The notes under the pieces: generated by a model | The model's database searches: none | What the model was told of the DNA's origin: nothing | Seen by the model: the letters and a program-made list of their open reading frames with translations, nothing else | NCBI RefSeq assembly: GCF_020497125.1 | Contig: NC_059082.1 | Span: forward strand, 30,712,965 to 30,776,964 | Source: Mauremys mutica | Lineage: Eukaryota; Chordata; Testudines; Geoemydidae | Direction: 5' to 3' | DNA: 64,000 nt | Shown: in pieces, positions 1 to 12,432 of the stretch | Numbering within the stretch: the first letter of the stretch is position 1 | Layout: each line of letters starts with the position of its first letter | Position numbers and translations under genes: made by a program

Positions 1-814
1 GAGCTCTTGCCAGCTGAGGAAGATTGATCCTTCAACCAAGCGGGTTGAAATCTCTAGGAACAGAAGATAGTTTTCTCAACAATCTTGAACAAAGATCATA
101 AGTTATTGAAGTTAGGTCATCGCCATTAGAAAGCATATTTTTACTTTTGTTTGTTTGTAACCCTTTCTAATATTATTCCTTCTACTTGGTATCACTTAAC
201 CTATGTCCTTTTGGTAATACAATTGTTACATGTTTTTACAGTAAGCCAACCCAGTGCTGTGTTTGAATTGAAGTGATTAATTACAACAAACTACTGTGTT
301 TTTGTCTTTTTAAAGCAGCACTGGATTTCATTACTTCGCTGAGTGTTCCAGAAGAGGGTTGGACACATCAGGGCAGATGGTTTGGGGAAATTTGGGACTG
401 AGGTTGTGTTGGGATCATTTGGCTAATAGTAACTTTAGTAGACAGAGAGAGCCTGGAGCACTGGGTCTGGTGCAAGATCTGAGGCCTAAATCAGAGGCCA
501 TGAACCAAAGTGAGGTCATGTATCGAAGCAGATGCTTACAAGTTCACAGTCTGGTACATAAACTTGGCAAAGTTGCTGCTAGTATTGCTAAAACATAGAC
601 ACTCCTAAAAAGTACTAGTCACTAGATATTTACATAAATATATTTCAAAAGCCTGGTACAGATACACCCCAATCTAGTACTAAGTAAGATGGTTGGACAA
701 AGTAATGAATAGGGATGTTTGTCTGAGATATTAGGAATAAAATACAAAAGGAGGTAACAAACAGATGTCAAGAAACATAAGGTGGTTTATCCCAGTTGTT
801 TGTCTCAGTCTATA
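1..814. other. non-coding stretch, nothing recognised
   Basis: AT-rich sequence without a credible exon. Short open frames such as one at 359-598 have no recognisable motif or splice context. Confidence 0.6.
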
Positions 815-2060
815 AATCATAGAAGAAGATTAGGATTGGAAGAGACCTCAGGAGGTCATCTAATCTAACCCCTTGCTCAAAGCAGGACCAACCCCAACTA
901 AATTATCCCAGCCAGGGCTTTGTCAAGCCTGACCTTAAAAACCTCTATGGATGGAGATTCCACCACTTCCATAGATAACCCATTCCAGTGCTTCACCATC
1001 CTCGTAGTGAAATAGTTTTTCCTAATATCCAATCTAGACCTCCCCCACTGCAACTTGAGACCATTGCTCCTTGTTCTGTTATCTGCCACCACTGAGAACA
1101 GCCTAGCTCCATCCTCTTTGGAACCCCCCTTCAGGTAGTTGAAGGCCGCTATCAAATCCCCCCTCACTTTTCTCTTCTGCAGACTAAATAAGATCAGTTC
1201 CCTCAGCTTCTCCTCATAAGTTGGGTGCCTCAGCCCACTAATCATTTTCATTGCCCTCTGCTGGACTCTCTCCAATTTGTCCACATCCTTTCTGTAGTGG
1301 GGGTCCCAAAGCTGGACACAATACTCCAGATGTTGCCTCACCAGTGCTGAATAGAGGGGAATCATCACTTTCCTCGATCTGCTGGCAATGCTCCTACTAA
1401 TGCAGACCAATATGCCATTTGCCTTCTTGGCCATGAGGACACACTGCTGACTCATATCCAGCTTCTCATCCACCGTAATCCCCAGGTTCTTTTCTGCAGA
1501 ACTGACGCTTAGCCAGTCGGTCCCCAGACTGTAGCAGTGCATGGGATTCTTCCTTCCTAAGTGCAGGACTCTGCACTTGTCCTTGTTGAACCTCATCAGA
1601 TTTCTTTTGGCCCAACCCTCCAATTTGAATAGATCACTCTTGGCCCTATCACTACCCTCCCAGCATATCTATTTCTTCCCCCAGTTTAGTGTCATCCATG
1701 AACTTGTTGAGGGTGCAATACATCCCATCATCCAGATCATTAATGAAGATGTTGAACAAAACTGCCCCCAGGACCAACTCCTGGGGCACTCCGCTTGATA
1801 CTGGCTGCCAACTAGACATCAAGCCATTAATCACTACCCATTGAGCCCAACGATCTAGCCAGCTTTCTATCCACCTAATAGTCCATTCATCCAATCCATA
1901 CTTTAACTTGCTGGCAAGAATACTGTGGGAGACCATATCAAAAGCTTTGCTGAAGTTAAGATATATCATGTCCACTACTTTTCCCATATCCACAGAACCA
2001 GTTATCTCATCACAGATGTCAGAGTACCTTGCCTTAATCCTTTTTGTGTCTGAGGGGACA
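815..2060 (-). mobile_element. CR1 LINE, 5'-truncated copy
   Basis: The plus-strand start at about 815-905 is the reverse complement of a typical CR1 3' end: the 'gacctcctgaggtctcttcc' type tail followed by a 'tctatgat' terminus. The ORF2 reverse-transcriptase C-terminal part follows on the minus strand. Similarity ends near 2060, so this is the usual 5'-truncated insertion. I could not define a target-site duplication. Many substitutions and at least one frame break indicate an old copy. Confidence 0.85.
898..2057 (-). pseudogene. CR1 ORF2 reverse transcriptase fragment
   Basis: Two adjacent minus-strand frames (about 1652-2057, then 898-1623) together give the C-terminal half of a CR1 ORF2 protein, which in life copies the LINE RNA at the target site. 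The upstream frame has the RT palm motif around YLNFSKAFDMVSHS, and the catalytic box reads FMDD at 1691-1702, where CR1 normally has F/YADD. The downstream frame has the CR1 thumb and C-terminal hallmarks HLEYCVQLWDPHYRKDVDKL and RAMKMISGL, and ends at the normal stop before the 3' UTR. The endonuclease domain is absent. The frame change between 1623 and 1652 makes it a pseudogene. Confidence 0.85.
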
Positions 2061-2627
2061 GCAGACACTCCTGCTGCTGACTGAGCCACTCCCTGCCATG
2101 GAGCACTCGTTTATTAATGTACTTGTGCAAGTTATGAGAGTCATTAGGACTGTGTTTTGAAGGCAATAAACCTGAGTGCCTTTGTCTCCGAACCATGTCT
2201 GTCATCTTTCCCTATGAGTAACACAAGGTCTGTTGAATTAGCAGGCTGAGCTCTCTGCTAGTGCTCATAACACTGGAGTTCCAAGAACAGAAGCACTGAG
2301 CAGCTATAACAGCATAGCAGGCTTGACAGCCATTATCACAGGCACAACATTCCTCCCTTCTACCGTAACCTAGGCTGGTGGAGACCAGAGTTTGGCTGTG
2401 GAGTAAAAAGGAGGCTACTGGAGTCAGAGTTGCTGAACCAGGGTTTCTAAACACACAGACACTATGTGCATGCTAGCGTGCTGACTGAGAGTGTCCAGAC
2501 AGCTATAGCAGCAGAGCATTTAAGGCATCCAGGGTTACAGGGCAGGTGGTGACACCACCTCTCACTGGTCTGAATTGCACCCTAGAATGTGAATCCAGCT
2601 AGTTTTGACTGTTTTACTAATTGATTT
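2061..2627. other. non-coding stretch between two elements
   Basis: No exon or recognised repeat. Frames at 2002-2205 and 2212-2454 have no protein-like features. Confidence 0.5.
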
Positions 2628-2635
2628 TCTAATTC

Positions 2636-3315
2636 AGGAGTTCTCAACCTTTTTCTTGCTGAGGCCCCCCTCAACATGCTATAAGAATACCAGGGCCTGG
2701 CGGGGGATGGGGGAAGGGGTGAAAGGGGTTCTGGGCCAGGGGGGACCCTTGGGCATAGGCATAGTTTTACTTCTATTTTGTTGTGGGAGGCAAAGGCTGG
2801 CAGGGCTTGAGCCTGCTCTGCACAGCAGGGTCCAGGGAGGGAGCACCACCTCCACCCCGACTCACTCAGGAGGCCACCCAGCCTGCCTGGGCTGTGGGGA
2901 GATGCAACCAAAAAAAATATAACTCAAAAGGTGGACTCAGTTCAAAAAGTTCGAAAACCGCTCAGGGTGCAGGGATGGGGTAGCTAGAGGCTATGTGCAG
3001 GCAGGGGGTAGCTCTGGGTGCAGGCAGGGGGTAGCTAGGGGCTGTATATGGGTGGGGAGGCTCCCAGTGCGGCTCCCAGCTTCGGAGGGAGGGGGTAAGG
3101 CTCCCGGCTTCAGCCCCACATCGGTCCTGGCTTTGGGGACTTGGGAGGCCGGGCACCAGCTTCAGCTGCCCCACACTCCTCCTTGCTGGGTGGGGGACAA
3201 GGAAGGAGGACAGCACCAGCCTCAGTGCTGGGGATCAGGGCACCGGGTTTCAGCCACAGGGCTCGGTGGCCTCCCAAAAGGGCTGGTGGACCTCCAGTTG
3301 AGATGGGAACCACTG
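2636..3315. mobile_element. hAT (Charlie-like) non-autonomous element with 8-bp TSD
   Basis: The left terminus is CAGGAGTTCTCAACC. The right terminus read in reverse is CAGTGGTTCCCATC, the classic Charlie/hAT type of inverted repeat. The flanks are TTCTAATT (2628-2635) and TTCTAATG (3316-3323), an 8-bp target duplication with one mismatch, as expected for hAT. The interior is GC-rich, has no transposase, and holds a short minisatellite. The several overlapping frames here are by-products of composition. Confidence 0.85.
2962..3045. repeat. minisatellite inside the hAT element
   Basis: About three imperfect units of roughly 27 bases with the core gtgcaggcagggggtagct lie in the middle of the hAT-type element at 2636-3315. 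Confidence 0.7.
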
Positions 3316-3631
3316 TTCTAATGGTCTCTAAGCACATCTACACCCACTGCCACGTTTCTGCTCTGAAATCAGTGTAAACCATCAAGGTACAAATTGACTT
3401 GACAAATCAATTATTTTCTTAAATGGCTTATGCCAAATGTTGTGTATTATACAAAAAATCTAACACCTGGCACACCAAGGCAATACAACTCCTTAGATTA
3501 TCCTATAGGAAACGAAATCCTTCCCGTGGTCTGCTACTGGTCTATAAGAATTCAACATTGGATGGAGAATGAGAAAAAAGGGAAGGATCCATTTTTCACA
3601 CAGATCTATCGATCCAGGCATTGAGGGACCC

Positions 3632-3691
3632 GATCCAAAGCCCACTGAAGTCAAGGGGAGTCCTTCCACCAACTTGAGTGGGCTTTGGATC
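3632..3691. repeat. short palindromic repeat (TGAAGTCAA family), copy 1
   Basis: Arms gatccaaagcccactgaagt (3632-3651) and acttgagtgggctttggatc (3672-3691) are inverted copies around a loop of about 20 bases. Related hairpins occur at 23834-23889, 29579-29633 and 47486-47541, so this is a dispersed palindromic family. Confidence 0.7.
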
Positions 3692-3699
3692 AGGCCCTT

Positions 3700-4850
3700 G
3701 TAGAACAAGCACTGGTTCATGAAGATGAAATGTAGGAAGTCTTTCAGAAGAGCTGGATGCAGGAAGACTGCATTGATTCCTCCAGCTGACATGAACACAG
3801 CATGTACACTAATCCTGATCCTGAATTTGGCAGGGATACACAAGTTCACTAGCCATGCATTGCTTTTGAAACTACTTTGCCAAGATGTCAAACAAAATGC
3901 GCTGTCCCTTTAATCTACGGCATGCATGACTTGATCTCTCTCATTCATATTTAACTTCTAATTTAATATTTATAATTTTATGCTGAGCTATATTTTTATT
4001 GTGACTATAAGCAAAGGCAGTTCTTCCTGCTCATCCCTCAGAAGCTAAGTGAGGCTTAGGGAGGGGTTGGGCATAAGGGCTCAATATTGCAAAGTGCTGA
4101 ATGATTCCTGCAAGTTGTTAGGTGCCTTCAACATCCTTTGAAGCCAGCACTTTGCAGGATCCAGGCTCTAAATCTCACCATCTTTTTTCCACCAAAGAAA
4201 AAAACAATAAAGTTTCCTTCAGAGGCTGACAACTGCTGTGGTCAATTAAATATTTGCCTCCTCCTTAAGCATGAAGCATTTTCATGTTTTTTTATTTATT
4301 ATTCTTTGTATAAATAGTACCCCTTTCATAGTGGGTGTATTTTTTTTTTGCACCATGATGGAAGTTGTAGTTTTAAAAGGTGACCTGAATGTTGTATAAA
4401 GGAGGTCTTAAAATTCATTTTTATATTTAATCTCCGTTGGTTGTTTTTAATTCCCTTGGTTGTTTAGAAATCAGGTCAGGTCCATCTTGTTATTCCCAAA
4501 AGATCCTACAGATGTCTGGAGAATTGCTCTATTGTGACATCAGAAATATCATACAAGTGAAATCTGCTGAAGACAAAGTGATTTTTATTCTGACTGTTTA
4601 AAACTATAATTGTTTGTTTTTGTCCTACTTATAACTCCGGGACATAAACACCCTTGAGAAAAAAGAGTCTTTATTAAAGATTCAACATACTGGACTCTTT
4701 AATTAAGGAATGAGACAGCTCACAATCTACATGTGTATGATTCCAATTAACCCAGACAAGCAGATATGACTAGACAATACTGATTTTTCAGCAATTCCCA
4801 CCCCGACTTTTTTTTTTTTTTTAAGAGGCTGCCAACCTTTTGAGACATTA
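3700..4850. other. AT-rich non-coding stretch
   Basis: Contains poly-T runs near 4340 and 4810. No exon or named repeat seen. Confidence 0.5.
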
Positions 4851-4854
4851 TAAA

Positions 4855-5410
4855 AAAGGGTATGTAATGGGGTTGGCACTCACCTCTCATGAGTGCCACC
4901 TCTGGTTGGGTGTGTCTGCGGTCTTTAAATCAGTCCAACCCTGGTAGGGGTGGAATCCCCAGGACTTCCTCTTTGGAGACACCATCTTCCTGTGGCCCTC
5001 CCTGGGCTCCATCCCTACTCAGTCCCCGCAGACTGCCAGGAACTCCTTCATTGCTCCTCTGGTCCCTGCTAGCAAACTGTCTTTGGCTCAGTCCTAGTAG
5101 CTAGCCAGGAGCCTCTCACTCCCCTGGTCCCTGCCAGCTGACTTAGCTGTCCGTAGTCCTGCTACTTTTCCACCCAGGACCACAGCGCTTTCTTCTCCAG
5201 CTCCAAGCAGCAACCAACCACTGCTTTGTGCTGCAGCTACTTTTATATGGCCCTTCTGGGCCCTTATTGGCTGCTTCTCCTGCAGCCACTCTAGCCTGCT
5301 TGGAGGACCTCTCCACTGTTCCTTTCCTGGGATGGATGTGGCAGAGCCCTGAGGCCTCCAGCAGGGGGCCTTTGGGGCTAGCCCACCCCATCCCAGGGTA
5401 AAACCCCAAT
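4855..5410. repeat. moderately GC-rich interspersed repeat, possibly LTR-derived
   Basis: A sharply bounded block of higher GC content than its AT-rich flanks, with CT-rich composition resembling a solo LTR or large non-autonomous element. I find no TSD or convincing termini. The frames inside (4889-5104 and 5094-5429) have no recognisable protein. Confidence 0.3.
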
Positions 5411-5434
5411 TTTTGTTTGCCCTTTGCACTTCAC

Positions 5435-5565
5435 CTTTACATAAAAATTAGACTGTAAGCACTTCAGACAAGGACTATGACTTCTTGTGGACCCCTAAAA
5501 TAATTGGCACAATGGGGCCCTGATCCTGACTGGGGCCTTTGAGCTACGTCCTAATAATAATAATG
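5435..5565 (+). mobile_element. L2/L3-type LINE 3' tail, left arm of a palindrome
   Basis: It has the LINE-tail signature 'attagactgtaagcacttcag', then 'ggcacaatggggccctgatc', ending in an aataataata microsatellite. The same tail occurs inverted at 5863-5985. Confidence 0.6.
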
Positions 5566-5708
5566 ATAGCAGCAATAATGTAGGGATAACTGAAGATAAA
5601 TTTTAGTGTTAGCAGCTCATATTTTTGTCAGATCCAGTTCAACTTGAAACTCGTGACTAGAAATCACCAAAATATTAAAGAAGGAGAAGTACAATAATAA
5701 ATGTTTAT

Positions 5709-5785
5709 TAGACAGACAAGATGGATGAGGTAATATCTTTTATTGGACCAACTTCTGTTGGTGAGAGAGACAAGCTTTCAAGAAG
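5709..5785 (-). mobile_element. Penelope-like element 3' end fragment (minus)
   Basis: The segment around ggtaatatcttttattggac and gagagagacaagctttc matches the 3' end of the Penelope-like copy at 54630-55430. Here it lies in minus orientation and forms the left half of a hairpin with 5786-5862. Confidence 0.65.
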
Positions 5786-5862
5786 AGCTCTATGTGGGTT
5801 GAAAGCTTGTCTGTCTCATCAACAGAAGTTGCTTCAATAAAAGATATGATTATTATTTGGAA
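5786..5862 (+). mobile_element. Penelope-like element 3' end fragment (plus)
   Basis: Inverted partner of 5709-5785, with gaaagcttgtctgtctcatc and caataaaagatat. The element then appears interrupted by the L2-type tail at 5863-5985 and to resume at about 5978-6050 with ttacctcacccattttgtct. Confidence 0.6.
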
Positions 5863-5985
5863 AAGGCTCAAAGGCCCCAGTCAGGATCAGGGTGCCATTG
5901 TGCCAATTATTTTACAGACACATATGAAGACTTGACTGAAGTGCCTGCAGTCTAATTTTTATAACCTCATATGTAAAGCTGATTT
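5863..5985 (-). mobile_element. L2/L3-type LINE 3' tail, right arm of a palindrome
   Basis: Reverse complement of the tail at 5435-5565; the shared core is aggccccagtcaggatcagg. It splits the Penelope 3' end: 'aaaagatat' lies before it and 'ttacctcaccc' after it. Confidence 0.6.
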
Positions 5986-6050
5986 TACCTCACCCATTTT
6001 GTCTCTCTAATGCCCTGGCACAGACACGATTACAATTACACTGCATACTA

Positions 6051-9000
6051 TGCTTATTAGAGCAGTGGAATCCAATGGAGGTAAAACTACAAATCCGCCC
6101 AATAAGCAACTGTAGAACTGATAGCATAAAACAGAGCTTGTGAAAATGTTGTTAGATCATAGGACATGAGTGCCATGTAAAAACAAATTCTGAACAGCGT
6201 AAGAGAACAACAAATCTTATATGTCTGGCTTCTGAGGTCTATAGGCTCCTGTTAGCCTATGTTCCTTCAAACCTAAACCCTTATGAATTTGCCAGCCCCC
6301 CGAGAGCCCATTCTCTTACTATTTGGAAAACAAAGCAGCAGCAATGGTACTTGCAGGTCCTAAGCTTCTAATTAGCTACATGGAAGCAATGAGTTAGTGG
6401 AAAACAAAGTGCTAAAAATCTCACAAAGTTCAATTTGACTTTGATGATTTATCAAGTAAATTAGAGCAAGTAAAAGAAATAGCAGCAAAGAATAGTTGGA
6501 CTTGAAAGGTTCTGAAAAACAGAAAAATCATCTACAGAAGGGCTAAAATGGAGACCAAGAGAAACTCGTTTATTAACATGTAGAAGAGTGACATTGTTTG
6601 TTACACTGGTGATAATGTATGAAAATACATTACAAGTAATGATGCATTTCACTTCAGCAGGTGTCATTCAAGCTGAAACGTCTGGGCATCCTTAAGTGTT
6701 TATTTACAATTATTGTCAAAGATTTAGGAGCACTTCTATAAATACAGAATGTTGACAGTGCAAATTCATACTATAAAATCATGCAAATGTTGTAAGCTAC
6801 TTTCATCAACTAAAAATCATGCTATGGGGGAAGGGAGTATTACTTTTTCATTGGAGAGTTATGACTAATGTTTTAGATTACTCATTTCTCTTCTGACTGG
6901 AAGTGGGAAATAAATGCCTAACATCGTTCAATGCCCATTTTTTCCACGTACCAGTAAATTCATCATCTTTGTGCATTTACCAAATCTTACGATTTTCCCC
7001 TCATCCACTGGATTGGATTTAAGTCTTTTTTATAAGTGATTCTGCTATTATAACGAGGCTGTGCATACATGGCAAATTCTCCAGTGGATGTTCCTTCCCT
7101 CCCACCACAGAAGACATTGGCTATTAAACTTATGTCATTGAAAATTATATCTATATATAAGACAATGTATACTTAAGAGCTGAGCCCTTCAGAATAGCAA
7201 ATGTCAGGCTATGAGAAAAATTTCCAAGAAATAGGTCTCCGTTTAGTATCTCCAACAATCAAGAGGCTTACAATAAACAGAGTGAGAAAAATGAGTATGA
7301 ACAGTGTGGAGTTGAAACAATGGTTTGTAGAATTATACAGTAAAAAGCACCATCACAAAAGGCTCTTCATTCAATACATAGTTCCTCTCTGGCCACAAAG
7401 AAATGATACAGTATATTATGTAGGATGCTCTGGGGGAGTCTTGCCTAGTTTCAGCTTCTTTGAAAGGTTGACTCATATGGAAGTATAGGGATTTTTAATG
7501 CTTTTCACATGAAAAACTCTGTTGCCATAATACTGAATGAATAATTTGCCTGAGTTGTCCCCTAATTAGGCATCTTTTGATTATCTTTTTAAGAAGGTAA
7601 TATACTCAGTTTCCTTGGGGTTAGTAAATTCCTGAACAAAGAAAGGGTAATGATATGGAGAAATGTAAATGAAACAGAGGAACTGACTGGAGGAACACAT
7701 TTTGGATGTATATGGAGAAAAGGAAAATTAGCTAGAGGGGCTCCCACAGTTCAAAAATTCCTTTCCAGATATGACTGTAATTTAAAATAATATTGTTAAT
7801 GTTAGAAAAAGATATAGAGGGCCACATTATGCTTTCAGAAACTTCTGCTATCCCAACAGCCAATGAGTCCCTTATCTTGTTGGGAATTATTTGGTACGCT
7901 GCTTCCACGGGATAGTGTGGAGGTAGGGAAGCCCTGTGTTGAGACTTGTTGATTAAATAATTTAGATTTTTGGGGGAAGAGAGATGACTTTATCCAGTCA
8001 GTCTCCTGGGTATTTTTCCATTGATAGAAAGTGGCCCACTCTCGATATACGTGATTCCTGAACCAACACAATGAATAATATTGGATCCAGTTCTCATTCC
8101 CCCGGAGTCAGATGCTAGTTGTAGAGCCAGCCAGCTGTCACATTCACTCTCAGTAATTTGCTGAAATAGCAGGTGATCAGACTTCCCAATTTAGGATCTG
8201 AATTATTTTTTGGTACAGGCAAGAAATAGGTTTGGATGCCTTATTTGCTTAGGAATACCATCATTGCTTAGGAATACCATCATTGTCCTGTTGCTTCTTT
8301 GTCTTTTAATCATGAATGTGAAAAAGATCATTGCTTTGACCATTGAGCCAGGTTCCAAGAAACTGATGTTTTTGAGACTTTCTCCAGGATACCAGGATTC
8401 TTGGACAGCAAGGCTTGGTAGACGTTCACTGAACTCCTGAAAGCTGACACACTCTGTTTTTCATCCAAAGATCTTGCTTTATGACGTTTTTTCCCTTTAC
8501 CCCACAAATAGATAAAGCAAGATTACACGTAAAGATGGAAAGTGCTATTGGTCCTTGGAGTCCCATACACTTAAAGGGAATATTTGAAAGTGTCTTGGAT
8601 GTAGCAGAGCCCACAGAACTGTCTGTTAAAGGTTCCCTGCTTCCTCTTTAATAGTTCAGCTATTTTGCTGACCAAGCATTTTGGCAGGGTTGGAAGCAAA
8701 CTGCTCTTTGATTTCCACTGAAAACAATGATGAAAGCACCCTGGGTGGTCTGATGCAGCATTCAGGCAGGGGTTCTATTGATTGCGGAGGAGGGGGAAAA
8801 CCCTCTAAGATAAAAACAGAAGAAAAGGTAGCAGGAAGAACAAGCTATCAAAATGAAAACAAGAGTGTAGTATTTTAAGCCTAAGACACTGCCAGGACAG
8901 AGTGAAAGGGCTGCAGATTTGGATGTGGATGCAGATCAGCTGGGGAATTCAGTACAGAAATAGCTCACTCGGTTATTGCTCAAGCATGCAGGCATATTTG

Positions 9001-11713
9001 GGGTGGAGGGGGTAATGGGGGGGGAATGGACACTAGCTTCTATCATTGCAGAGGTGGGTAAAATCCTGAATGGGAGGCTCTGGTTTGCTGGATGCACAAA
9101 CCAAAAAGAAGACATAATTTGTGTTCATTTTTCATGATCACTTGCATGGGGGCTTTTCTTACAGTCTCAGCTACCCCATGCAATTATAGAAATTGCCCCA
9201 TCTTGAAAGTGGACATGCAGTTGTTAGGAAGTTAAAAAGCAAGGAACATTAAAGAGCACAGTATGTTTAGAAAGTTGCAGATTAAGAAAATTCTTGAAGA
9301 TAGATGCTCAATAAGAGTTATGAATTTGTAACCACAGGAAAACCGCTGTGTGGCGTTTGAGGGACTGTTCACCTGAGCCACTGGTTGAGTTTGGCTGACC
9401 TCTGGTAAGCTTATCATCATGCACATAGGTTCTTTTAGTATTTTTAATGTTTTATGTGTAGTGCTTTTACCTTAAGAACAAACGTGCTTGCTTAGAAAGA
9501 ACTATGTGGTAACTTAAATGTGATAACTACGCTGTTTAGAGCCTTTGAGAAAGGAAGGCAAAATAGACCTACTGAGGCAGTCTGTGTTGCTGGGAAATTC
9601 ACAGCATAGGCAGGGAACTGTGCAGCCTGGAAATACCCTAGTCAGGAGGGAAAAAGACACGGGTCTCCACCCAAGGGAGGTGATAATTAAGGAGCCGAGA
9701 ACCTAAAGCGGGTGCTCTTATTGGACCATAAGGAGGAAACATGGATACAAGTGTAGTTACAATGTAGTAATCCCGTACTAAATTAGCATGGTTGCTGCTT
9801 GAGTGATCTGGAGCATCACTCTGGATGCACTGTTGCAATGCCACTAAAATTTGATCCAATCACCCATCACTGACCATATTTCAGTGAGTGGTGCTGTGAC
9901 CTGAAGTCTGTTCCTGTACAGCAGAGTGCAGGGCAGTCTGCAGAGAACGCAACTCCTGGCGACACCAGCTCATATGCTGTGTGGGTAAGAGACAGGGACG
10001 ACTCCCTTGCTGGGGGAGAATGGAAGGCCCCTGCAGGAGGGGTGGGGACCAGAATTCCTCCTCCACCCAACCAAGAAATATCTTAATTGGCACCACTGGA
10101 GGATGGCATGTAACTTTATAACATTTACAGTTACACATGACAATTTACCATGAATATGAGAGTTGACCATTTTGTGCTTTCATTAATTATTACTTACAAC
10201 AAATGGTTCAAGTCAGAGCCTGGGTTTGTAATCACATGCTTCTTTAAGTTCATTGAGCTAATCAGGGTGCTAATTGCAAAAACAAAATGTAAATAGGTGT
10301 TTGACTGCAAGGATGCTGAAGACAGAAAATCAAAATAAAACTTTAAACTAGTTTCCCCTCCCCACCTGGTCCTTTAATTGTCATAATTGCTAATAACAGC
10401 AGATTTAATTAGTAGTTTTAATTATTGCATTATTGAAGTTAAATGATACAAGGTTAAAAATAGGAAGAGTGAGACTATGATGCAAGATAGCAAAGCCTAC
10501 CTTATACTGAAGAGGAAACAGGGATAATGAACCACTTCTAATCTGATCTTAAACCTAGAGATAGAAAATAGCCTGGGGCTTTTTGTAGGTGGGGACCTAG
10601 TTCAGTACCAGGCCATAGGGAGGAGAGTCACTTACTGAATCAGCAACAGCACCTGTATACTGCTGATCCTCAAAGGTCTTATCTAACTAACAACCTGCAT
10701 GGAGGCTACTCAACATATGGTATCTGTCAGGATAACACCACCAGGTGGTATGATGGCAGTAACATACCGGGTATTAGCAAAATTGAGCCTAGAAATTTTG
10801 ACTTACCCTCAGAATTTTAACAATCATGTGTGGAAAATCCCAGGGTGTGAGCTGTGGTAAAGAGTACATGCTACAAGGAACAGGGGGAAAATAGACTTTA
10901 AAAGACACAAATAGCATTTTAAAATGGATGGCAGACAGCATAAAGAAGGTCCATCATGCTCCTTTGGTTTCAGCCAACAGACATGACATCGTATTTTGAA
11001 TCAAATGCCCACTCCCTCCTCCACTTTGCTGAGACTTCTGTGAGTGGCCTCAAGAGGTGCAGCACCTAATCTCATCCTGGGAGAGACCCTGGGATCCCTG
11101 TCTCCAGCTGGATAACAGAGAGAGTATGTCATCTACATACTGAGAATTCTAACTCTCTGAATGGTGTCCCATACATTGAATAAGAAGGCTGATCACACAC
11201 AGTACAAATCTGTAGTACTGCCTGGTACTGTATCGGGCATAAAAGCCCATGGGGCAGAAAGACAGTTACCCAGTATGGCAATTTATTTATTTATTTTTCT
11301 CTTATATTTGTTGTAATAGGTACCTAACCTAGGGATAGGAGTTAGATTCCCAGGTTGGTAACTGCCAGGCTCATCTTTCCTTTTGGGTAAATGAAACCCA
11401 GTGATTTCAGGAAGGTTTCTACTTGGCACAGCTCAGCCATGCCTCCATTGTCACTACCTCTGCTATGCCGGCTACACTGCTATTTATACTCGCACTAGTT
11501 CAATGAGAGCTAGACTTTTATACATGAACAAAAAAACCCACCCCCCTAGCTCATAGCCTAGCTATAGATTAAGAGCAACTGGAAGATTATGTGCACTATT
11601 ACTGTGCTTTTATAATCGGATTTTTAAAAAGTTCAATCATTAAATCTGTGAGTGCAACAGAATATCGCTCAGTTAAATACTCTAGGAAATCAAGTGTCAA
11701 TAAATCAATAAAT
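6051..11713. other. long non-coding stretch, no gene seen
   Basis: AT-rich intronic-looking DNA. I find no exon with splice signals and no well-defined element apart from the small tandem duplication at 8246. A run of tttatttatttattt lies at about 11283. Frames at 7201, 7835, 8210, 9638 and 9867-10170 have no protein-like features. Confidence 0.5.
8246..8283. repeat. 19-bp tandem duplication
   Basis: tgcttaggaataccatcat is present twice in direct succession without a mismatch. Confidence 0.9.
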
Positions 11714-12124
11714 TAGGGCTGTCGATTAATTGCAGTTAACTCACGCAATTAATTTTTTTGAGTTAATCGTGATGAATCACTGTTTTAATCACATTGTTAA
11801 ACAATAGAATACCAATTGAAATTTATTAAATATATTTGGATGTTTTTCTACATTTTCAAATATATTGATTTCAACACAGAATACAAAGTGCACACTGGTC
11901 ACTTTATATTATTTTTTATTACAAATATGCACACTGTAAAAACGATAAACAAAAGAAACAGTATTTTTCAATTCACCTCATACAAGTACTGAAGTGCAGT
12001 CTCTTTATCGTGAAAGTGCAACTTAAAAAAAACAACTACATTTGTGTTACATAACAGCACTCAAAAACAAAACAATGCAAAACTTTAGAGCCTGCAAGTC
12101 CACTCAGTCCTACTTCTCGTTCAG

Positions 12125-12343
12125 TCAATCAGTAAGACAAACAAGTTTGTTTACATTTACGGGACATAATGCTGCCCACTTCTTATTTACAATGTCACCA
12201 GAAAGTGAGAATAGGCATTTGCATGAAACTTTTGTAGCCAGCATTGCAAGGTATTTATGTCCCAGATATGTTAAACATTTGTATGCCCCTTCATGTTTCG
12301 GCCACCACTCCAGAGGAAATGCTTTCAGGCTGATGTTGCTCAT
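12125..12343 (-). pseudogene. hAT transposase C-terminal dimerisation region, left inverted copy
   Basis: The minus-strand frame reads PLEWWPKHEGAYKCLTYLG, then CLFSLSGDIVNKKWAALCP and VNKLVCLTD. This is the C-terminal hATC (dimerisation) block of ZBED-type hAT transposases, with the usual tryptophan pair and the LFS..G.I...K...L.P pattern. It is an inverted partner of the plus-strand block ending near 13010, and contains only the last 70 or so residues. Substitutions remove conserved positions such as the VPSERLFS proline and arginine. Confidence 0.8.
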
Positions 12344-12432
12344 TAAAAAAAAAATGCGTTAATTAAATTTGTGACTGAACTCCTTGGGGGAGAAATGTAT
12401 GTCTCGATTTTACCTATTCGGCCACATATTTC

